Source: an uncultured Oscillospiraceae bacterium
GTDB taxonomy: Bacteria; Bacillota_A; Clostridia; Oscillospirales; Acutalibacteraceae
Length of the DNA: 9,887 nt
Assembly: GCA_905211185.1 (NCBI GenBank)
Contig: CAJLZR010000019.1
Location: 1-9,887 of the forward strand
Direction: 5' to 3'
The notes beneath the pieces were generated by a model. That model had not been told where the DNA came from. It was given only the letters and a program-made list of their open reading frames with translations, and searched no databases. The position numbers and the translations under genes are program-made. Shown piece by piece: positions 6,570-9,887 of the stretch; the stretch's first letter is position 1, and every line of letters begins with the position of its first letter.

Positions 6570-6595
6570 AAAATTGCATTCAAAAATGCAATTTT
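6570..6595. repeat. AT-rich hairpin upstream of the BppU-like gene
   Basis: A perfect 11-bp inverted repeat (AAAATTGCATT and AATGCAATTTT) with a 4-nt loop. On the plus strand it is followed by TATTTTT and could be a weak terminator. On the minus strand it lies 51 nt before the BppU-like start codon and could be an attenuator or operator. No plus-strand gene precedes it. Confidence 0.4.
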
Positions 6596-6658
6596 TATTT
6601 TTAAAATTCATATTGTTAAAATTGTAATAGATTAACTGTATACTTAATATGCCAAATG

Positions 6659-6667
6659 TGGTAAAAT
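6659..6667 (+). promoter_or_regulatory. possible extended -10 promoter of ssrA
   Basis: TG-G-TAAAAT is an extended -10 with a one-mismatch hexamer at 6662-6667. Transcription would begin near 6674, about 24 nt before the mature 5' end, which fits RNase P trimming of a precursor. No convincing -35 is visible at 17 bp. Confidence 0.4.
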
Positions 6668-6697
6668 AAAGGTGTAATTAAAATATTTATTAATTAA

Positions 6698-7059
6698 GGG
6701 GGCGTAAAGGATTCGACGGGGAACAGGAGTTTGTGTAAGCGAGTAGCAAGGTGGAACTGCTTTAAAAGTCACAATTTTTCAATTAAACGGAAAAGAATCA
6801 GAAACAGCTTTCGCAGCTGCTGCTTAATTAAATAGGCAGACATTTTACTTTAGATAACCGCGACTACTGTAAAATGACGAACTAGCGGTGAACGTGAACC
6901 AAAGATTTTCTCGGCTTTGGTCACGCATTATGGGAATACCAAAATCAAAAGTTTTCCGACGAGCTCGTGATTTTGGGAATTTTTAATCATCGGATACACT
7001 CGTAGAAAGCGCAGATAAATGTTTTTCGGACAGGGGTTCAATTCCCCTCGCCTCCACCA
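6698..7059 (+). ncRNA. ssrA: transfer-messenger RNA (tmRNA)
   Basis: One-piece tmRNA of 362 nt, which with SmpB rescues stalled ribosomes and tags nascent proteins. The 5' end GGGGGCG (6698-6704) pairs with CGCCTCC (7049-7055); the third pair is G-U, the alanyl-tRNA synthetase identity element. The conserved GGATTCGAC follows at 6709-6717. The T-arm is AGGGG-TTCAATT-CCCCT (7032-7048), the discriminator base is A7056 and CCA is encoded (7057-7059). The tag frame ends in ETAFAAAA followed by TAA (6825-6827), a proteolysis tag of the expected type; the resume codon is less clear (possibly 6771, see findings). The 3' end overlaps the antisense end of the serine recombinase reading frame and is inferred to be the attachment site of the element to the right. 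The tRNA-like domain remains intact, so the gene should be functional. Confidence 0.95.
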
Positions 7060-8506
7060 TGTGACCCTTATACGAACACTTAGTATCGTGTAAGGGGATT
7101 TCTATTTTAGAGTCTTTGGCATTGCAAATAACGCAGAGTTTATCTTCAAAGAGATAGACTTTATTTATAAATGTATCTACTAACGACTGACGAAAATTTA
7201 TATCAGATAAATCGCCATAAAGAAATTTTTCAAAGAAGAACTTGACGTGTTCTACTTCCAGTTTTGGTTTCATAATTTTTTCTCTTGCAATTTGGACTTC
7301 TAGATTTTGCTTTTCAAGTTGTCGTTTTTCAATTTGAGCAGAAATAATGTCAATTGCTTTTCCTGATTCAAGAGCTTTAATTAAGTTATTTGTAGCCGTT
7401 TCATTTTCTTTGAGTTTCTTTTTAAGTCTTTTTAGGGTATCTGTGTTACTTTCTTTTTCAGAAAGTTCGCAGATATTTTTTGCTATCATATCAATTTTTT
7501 CGGGAGTTAGAATTTTCATAACTGTATCTATAACTAAATCTTCTATGTAAGATTTTTTTACAGGTTTTAAGGTACATTTTTTCTTTCGATTGTTACTACA
7601 TTGATAATATTGATGTATTGTTTTATTTCTTGAAGTACCACTTACACCAACTATTGAGGTGTTACAATGCCCGCAGAATATTTTGGTAGAAAGCAAATAT
7701 ATTTCCTCTTTAGCTTTTGCTCTTGCAGGAGCTTTTTTGTTTTTTTCAAGTCTACTGACGGCATGTTTAAAGGTTTCATCGTCAATTATTCTGGGGATAT
7801 TTCCAGACATTTCTACACCTTTATATGTGTAAATTCCAATGTATTTTTTATTGGTAAGAATTCGGCGGATAGAGTTTTTGTTAAATTCATTTCCGAGAGC
7901 GGTTTTAGCACCAATTTGATTTAGATATCGTATAACGTCAGCCATAGTTTTGCCTGAAATATACATATCAAAAATCTTTTTAACAATGGGTGCTGTATTC
8001 TCGTCAATAACGTAATGTTTATCTTCGATTTTATAGCCCAAAATTTTCATACCACCGATTGCTAAACCTTTTTCAGCGTTAATGTTTAGACCTCGCTTTA
8101 TTTTTTGAGAAAGCTCCACGCTGTAATATTCAGCCATACCTTCAAGAACAGCTTCCATAAGAATACCGCTTGCATCATCGGAAATATTTTCCTTTGCTGA
8201 AAGTACACGGACACCATATTTTTTAAGTTTCGCTTTGTATATTGCTGAATCATAACGATTCCTTGCAAAACGGTCAAGCTGGTAAACCAAAACACCCTCA
8301 AACTGACGTTTGGCACTATCATTAATCATGCGTTGAAATTCTAAACGATTTTCAGCTTCTTTTCCTGAAATTGCTCTGTCAATGTATTCGGAAATAATGT
8401 TATAGCCTTTTTGTTTTGCATATTCATAGCAAACTTTGAGTTGACCTTCGATTGATTGTTCATTTTGAGAGTGAGAACTAAATCTAGCGTAAATTACAAC
8501 ATTCAT
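6983..8506 (-). CDS. large serine recombinase (site-specific integrase of the element)
   Basis: A 507-residue serine integrase. Residues 1-140 form the resolvase catalytic domain, with YARFSS (nucleophile Ser10, Arg8) and YQLDRFARN (about 75-83, catalytic Arg residues). Residues about 150-255 are the recombinase DNA-binding domain, including ILTNKKYIGIYTYKG. A zinc ribbon uses C278, C281, C303 and C311. A coiled coil lies at about 355-415, and a C-terminal segment follows. It catalyses integration, and excision with a directionality factor. The ATG at 8506 overlaps the TAA of the repressor gene (TAATG), so translation is coupled. Residues 483-507, beginning MVEARGIEPLSEK, are encoded by the antisense of the ssrA tail together with the stop codon, so they are host-derived read-through rather than family sequence. 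An intact protein is expected. Related enzymes occur in clostridial prophages and conjugative elements. Confidence 0.93.
   Translation of the reverse strand: MNVVIYARFSSHSQNEQSIEGQLKVCYEYAKQKGYNIISEYIDRAISGKEAENRLEFQRMINDSAKRQFEGVLVYQLDRFARNRYDSAIYKAKLKKYGVRVLSAKENISDDASGILMEAVLEGMAEYYSVELSQKIKRGLNINAEKGLAIGGMKILGYKIEDKHYVIDENTAPIVKKIFDMYISGKTMADVIRYLNQIGAKTALGNEFNKNSIRRILTNKKYIGIYTYKGVEMSGNIPRIIDDETFKHAVSRLEKNKKAPARAKAKEEIYLLSTKIFCGHCNTSIVGVSGTSRNKTIHQYYQCSNNRKKKCTLKPVKKSYIEDLVIDTVMKILTPEKIDMIAKNICELSEKESNTDTLKRLKKKLKENETATNNLIKALESGKAIDIISAQIEKRQLEKQNLEVQIAREKIMKPKLEVEHVKFFFEKFLYGDLSDINFRQSLVDTFINKVYLFEDKLCVICNAKDSKIEIPLHDTKCSYKGHMVEARGIEPLSEKHLSALSTSVSDD
7032..7064. other. inferred attachment junction (attL-like) at the ssrA 3' end
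   Basis: Host tmRNA sequence ends at the CCA (7059) and recombinase-gene sequence of the element continues from there. The crossover is inferred to lie in or just after the T-arm/acceptor region, because integration into tmRNA genes usually rebuilds the 3' end. The exact core cannot be set without the other junction, which is not in this window; I saw no second copy of the ssrA 3' tail here. Confidence 0.5.
7065..7096 (+). terminator. inverted repeat just after ssrA, candidate tmRNA terminator or att arm
   Basis: An 11-bp stem (CCCTTATACGA and TCGTGTAAGGG, one U-G pair in plus-strand RNA) with a 10-nt loop, starting 5 nt after the tmRNA CCA. It is followed by GATTTCTATTTT, a moderate U-tract. 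It lies inside the recombinase coding region (antisense), so it is probably element-borne. Confidence 0.5.
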
Positions 8507-8883
8507 TAATTATTTTTCTCCTTTTCTTCGGACAAGATTTGAAATAAAGCGTTTTTCAAGCGATCGTTTATAGATGATTTGGGGTCAAAACACATATTGA
8601 TAAATTCTTTAAGATTTTCATTTTGCTTTGCAGCCTCTTTGATATTTTCGGGTTTGTAATCAAAAGTTTTGCCTTGCGGATTATCGGTTCTTCCGAAAAT
8701 GTAATCCAGTGAAACGTCAAAGTAATCTGCGTACCACAAAAGTGCTTTGGTAGAAGGGTCTGCAAGATCGTTTTCATAGCGATAAACGCTTGTTTGAGTT
8801 ATGCCAATTTTTTCGGCAATTTTTTTCTGTGATATACCAAGCCCCTCTCGGAAATCTTTAAGTCTTTTTGCAATAATTCTCAT
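8506..8883 (-). CDS. Xre/Cro-C1 family repressor of the element
   Basis: A 125-residue regulator. The HTH domain covers residues about 3-65, with ISQKKIAEKIGITQTSVYRYEND as the recognition core and ALLWYADYFDVSLDYIFGRTDNP as the following helices, matching phage lysogeny repressors. The C-terminal half is charged and helical (ENIKEAAKQNENLKEF, then DRLKNALFQILSEEKEKNN) and probably dimerises. No LexA-like Ser/Lys protease domain is present, so derepression would need another signal than RecA-stimulated self-cleavage. The start ATG 8883 is chosen because the ribosome binding site AAGAGG lies 8 nt before it; a GTG three codons upstream overlaps that site. It is the first gene of a repressor-integrase operon and is divergent from the early genes, as expected for a genetic switch. 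Likely operators lie at 8928-8967. Confidence 0.9.
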   Translation of the reverse strand: MRIIAKRLKDFREGLGISQKKIAEKIGITQTSVYRYENDLADPSTKALLWYADYFDVSLDYIFGRTDNPQGKTFDYKPENIKEAAKQNENLKEFINMCFDPKSSINDRLKNALFQILSEEKEKNN

Positions 8884-8891
8884 ATATAGCA

Positions 8892-8897
8892 CCTCTT
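8892..8897 (-). promoter_or_regulatory. ribosome binding site deciding the repressor start
   Basis: AAGAGG on the minus strand, 8 nt before ATG 8883; it overlaps and so excludes the GTG at 8892-8890. Confidence 0.7.
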
Positions 8898-8912
8898 AAG
8901 TCTTTTTTAAAA

Positions 8913-8941
8913 ATTATAATACTTACGAGCATCATTGTCAA
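8913..8941 (-). promoter_or_regulatory. perfect consensus promoter of the repressor-integrase operon
   Basis: On the minus strand TTGACA (8941-8936), exactly 17 bp, then TATAAT (8918-8913): all twelve consensus positions match with ideal spacing. Transcription would start near 8906, leaving a leader of about 24 nt that contains the ribosome binding site. Confidence 0.85.
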
Positions 8942-8967
8942 CACTTTTTAGTTTTGGCATTGATGCT
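8928..8967. promoter_or_regulatory. candidate operator inverted repeats between repressor and early genes
   Basis: AGCATCA (8928-8934) and TGATGCT (8961-8967) are perfect inverted copies on either side of the repressor -35 box, and each lies close to a TTGTCAA/TTTGTCAA stretch (8935-8941, 8968-8975). The arrangement suits repressor binding that controls both arms. No good plus-strand promoter was found in this stretch. Confidence 0.4.
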
Positions 8968-8976
8968 TTTGTCAAA

Positions 8977-8981
8977 AGGAG
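8977..8981 (+). promoter_or_regulatory. ribosome binding site of the small membrane protein gene
   Basis: AGGAG (within AAAAGGAG) with an ideal 8-nt spacer to the GTG at 8990. It is the main evidence that this short frame is translated. Confidence 0.7.
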
Positions 8982-8989
8982 TGTTTTAA

Positions 8990-9163
8990 GTGTTTATTAC
9001 AAAGCTACTGTTATCCATCTCGATAACAGTTTTATTTATTAATCAAATAGTCATTATTTTGGAAAAAGAAAAATTAGAAAAGAAAATCAAGATAATTCTA
9101 AAAATTATGTATGGGAAACCATTAACAAAAAAGGAGAAAAAATATGCTAGAAAACTTAAATGA
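8990..9163 (+). CDS. small single-span membrane protein, first early gene of the element
   Basis: A 57-residue protein with a GTG start. Residues about 3-24 are strongly hydrophobic (KLLLSISITVLFINQIVIIL), a likely transmembrane helix. The rest is very basic and probably cytoplasmic (EKEKLEKKIKIILKIMYGKP, then KKEKKYARKLK). The strong Shine-Dalgarno site with 8-nt spacing and the 20-nt overlap with the next gene, whose ribosome binding site lies inside this one, support a real coupled gene. It is the first gene downstream of the switch region. I do not recognise a family; its shape resembles small phage membrane proteins of unknown role. It contains a hairpin with a U-rich tail at 9007-9030, so part of the sequence may also work as RNA. 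It could instead be a leader peptide. Confidence 0.6.
   Translation: MFITKLLLSISITVLFINQIVIILEKEKLEKKIKIILKIMYGKPLTKKEKKYARKLK
9007..9030 (+). terminator. terminator-like hairpin inside the first early gene
   Basis: A perfect 9-bp inverted repeat (ACTGTTATC and GATAACAGT) with a 6-nt loop, followed on the plus strand by TTTATTTATT. The stem is AT-rich and so weak. It may be an attenuator of early transcription or an operator dyad. Confidence 0.4.
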
Positions 9164-9377
9164 CAGCTCATGTTTAGAGCCACCAAAATACTCAAAAGAT
9201 TACGTTTACAGATGTGATATTTGCGATGAAGAAATCTTTGAAGGTGATAGCTACTATGAAATTGACAGTTTAATTTATTGCCATGAATGTATGGAAATGC
9301 ACTTTAAATTTACTGCTATAAGTACAGATATGGAGGGTTATCTTTCAGATTTAGAACATGAAGATATTACTAACTAG
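9144..9377 (+). CDS. small putative zinc-binding protein (two CxxC pairs)
   Basis: A 77-residue acidic protein. Residues 24-49 hold CDIC and, after 18 residues, CHEC (C24, C27, C46, C49), forming a likely zinc ribbon or treble-clef knuckle, with nearby His47 and His53 as alternative ligands. The segment between them, EEIFEGDSYYEIDSLIY, is the two-stranded hairpin seen in LIM-like and related knuckles. Small proteins with the CDICDEEIFEGDSYYEI pattern are seen in clostridial phages and integrative elements, but I know of no assigned function. The start ATG has AAGGAG 7 nt upstream. It overlaps the upstream membrane protein gene by 20 nt and is followed closely by the HTH gene, so it is part of the early operon. 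A role in protein or nucleic-acid contacts is inference only. Confidence 0.75.
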   Translation: MLENLNDSSCLEPPKYSKDYVYRCDICDEEIFEGDSYYEIDSLIYCHECMEMHFKFTAISTDMEGYLSDLEHEDITN

Positions 9378-9381
9378 AGGG
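9376..9381 (+). promoter_or_regulatory. ribosome binding site deciding the small HTH protein start
   Basis: AGAGGG, which overlaps the TAG stop of the previous gene and the first G of a GTG at 9381, lies 8 nt before the TTG at 9390. This makes TTG the better start. Confidence 0.6.
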
Positions 9382-9389
9382 TGATTAAA

Positions 9390-9668
9390 TTGGAAGAAAA
9401 AATAAGCAAAATAAAAAAAGTTTTGAAGCGTTGGGATTTATGTATTGCTGAGAAAATTATTTTTATCTATCTTCTAAGCTTCAGTAATGAGGGGGTAATC
9501 AAGATTTCAAGATACGAGATTATGAAAGATCTTGGTATTTCTAATTTAACACTAGGCAAGTACTTAAATTACTTATCGGATAAAAAACTGATATACAAGA
9601 AACAAGTTAGGGCAAACGGAAGATTTACAGCTAACGAATATTCATTTTTAGAAGAAAGGAAAGATTAA
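9390..9668 (+). CDS. small winged-helix/HTH protein of the early operon
   Basis: A 92-residue basic protein. The N-terminus is helical and Lys-rich (EEKISKIKKVLKRWDLCIAE), followed by IIFIYLLSFSNEGVIKISRYEIMKDLGISNLTLGKYLNYLSDKKLIYKKQ, in which KDLGISNLTLGKYLNYL is a clear helix-turn-helix and the next stretch to RFTANEYSF fits a wing. It resembles the N-terminal DNA-binding modules of phage replisome organisers (DnaD-like) but is much shorter, lacking a second domain. TTG 9390 is preferred over GTG 9381 because of ribosome binding site spacing. It abuts the nuclease gene (TAA then ATG with no gap), so both are in one operon. Replication initiation or early regulation is possible; the sequence does not decide between them. 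Confidence 0.75.
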   Translation: MEEKISKIKKVLKRWDLCIAEKIIFIYLLSFSNEGVIKISRYEIMKDLGISNLTLGKYLNYLSDKKLIYKKQVRANGRFTANEYSFLEERKD

Positions 9669-9887
9669 ATGGCTACATTAGTATTTGTACAAGAAAAACA
9701 TCAATATTTTTTAGATGATAGTCTTATCCCCTCTGTTTCGGAGATTTTAAAGCCCATACATGACAAAATTTATGGGAAAATAAACGCAAAAACGCTCAAA
9801 AAAGCATCCGAACGAGGGACAAAAATTCACAGAGCCATAGAATTCATGTCAAAGTATAAGCTAAGTAAATTTGACGGCGAAATTTCG
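9669..9887 (+). CDS. PD-(D/E)XK nuclease-like protein, N-terminal part (3' end outside window)
   Basis: The first 73 residues are visible. The pattern HQYFLDDSLIPSVSEILKPI followed by KKASERGTKIHRAIEFM matches the N-terminus of phage and element PD-(D/E)XK (RecB/Cas4-like) nucleases, where the conserved RGT-x-H-x-AIE helix precedes the catalytic core. The catalytic D...E-x-K residues would lie beyond the window. Such enzymes act as exonucleases in phage recombination or DNA processing. The ATG at 9669 immediately follows the TAA of the HTH gene, with a purine-rich AGAAAGGAAAG stretch at 9653-9663 as ribosome binding site. The neighbouring early genes support a DNA-metabolism role. The family assignment rests on the N-terminal motif only. 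Confidence 0.75.
   Translation, partial: MATLVFVQEKHQYFLDDSLIPSVSEILKPIHDKIYGKINAKTLKKASERGTKIHRAIEFMSKYKLSKFDGEIS

Larger units (their letters stand above)
7060..9887. mobile_element. left end of an integrated element (prophage or related), continuing beyond the window
   Basis: The order is site-specific serine recombinase, Xre repressor, divergent control region, small membrane protein, putative zinc protein, HTH protein and PD-(D/E)XK nuclease. Recombinase next to a tmRNA 3' end, a repressor facing away from an early cluster, and phage-type DNA-metabolism genes together indicate a temperate phage or phage-like integrative element. No capsid, tail or conjugation genes are within the window, so prophage versus integrative mobilisable element is undecided. 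Confidence 0.75.

Noticed and set aside
6520..6579. N-terminal extension of the BppU-like protein
   Set aside because: It begins within a hairpin arm, lacks a ribosome binding site and spans the strong site of the ATG at 6519.
7347..8322. Several short frames on both strands within the serine recombinase gene
   Set aside because: The recombinase frame is intact with conserved motifs along its length; the short frames have no start signals.
8568..8777. Second minus-strand frame within the repressor gene
   Set aside because: Out of frame with the clear HTH protein and without its own ribosome binding site.
7032..9887. Second copy of the ssrA 3' end (attR) inside the window
   Set aside because: Searched by eye on both strands; no repeat of the T-arm/acceptor sequence seen, so the element must end outside.
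1..9887. CRISPR array, insertion sequence or known defence operon
   Set aside because: No regularly spaced repeats, DDE transposase motifs or defence-gene signatures were found; the hairpins present are unrelated single structures.

Overview
The window looks like a chromosomal segment from a low-GC Gram-positive bacterium, most likely a member of the Clostridia (Bacillota). The pointers are AT-rich DNA, strong purine-rich ribosome binding sites, class III glutamine synthetase, a TspO/MBR membrane protein, a DUF4352-type envelope protein, a one-piece tmRNA with encoded CCA, and Firmicute-type phage genes. No rRNA or ordinary tRNA is present that would fix the genus.

Layout. Positions 1-5259 are ordinary chromosome: the end of an alpha/beta hydrolase (+), class III glutamine synthetase (-), a Nudix hydrolase (+) sharing a divergent promoter region with it, a TspO homologue (-), a DUF4352 membrane protein (-), and a small Xre-type regulator (+) divergent from the latter. 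A strong bidirectional terminator at 5257-5290 closes this block. Positions 5299-6519 (-) hold a two-gene phage tail cassette (BppU-like baseplate/receptor-binding protein plus a small partner) with no other phage structural genes beside it. The tmRNA gene ssrA is at 6698-7059 (+).

From about position 7060 rightwards is the left end of an integrated mobile element, probably a prophage or related integrative element, which leaves the window at the right edge. Its large serine recombinase (-) faces ssrA, and its reading frame runs into the antisense of the tmRNA 3' end, so the last 25 residues and the stop codon come from the ssrA tail. The recombinase is translationally coupled to an upstream Xre repressor, and both are driven by a perfect consensus promoter (TTGACA, 17 bp, TATAAT). 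Diverging from the repressor is an early gene cluster (+): a 57-aa single-span membrane protein, a small four-Cys putative zinc protein, a small helix-turn-helix protein and the start of a PD-(D/E)XK-type nuclease. The repressor/integrase arm and the early arm form a typical lysogeny switch layout.

Most notable points: a serine (not tyrosine) recombinase at the 3' end of ssrA, with an integration-dependent C-terminus and likely antisense transcription of ssrA; an inverted repeat directly after ssrA that could act as a replacement terminator or att arm; the small membrane protein gene containing a terminator-like hairpin; and the isolated baseplate cassette upstream of ssrA. No CRISPR array, insertion sequence or clearly new defence system is visible.
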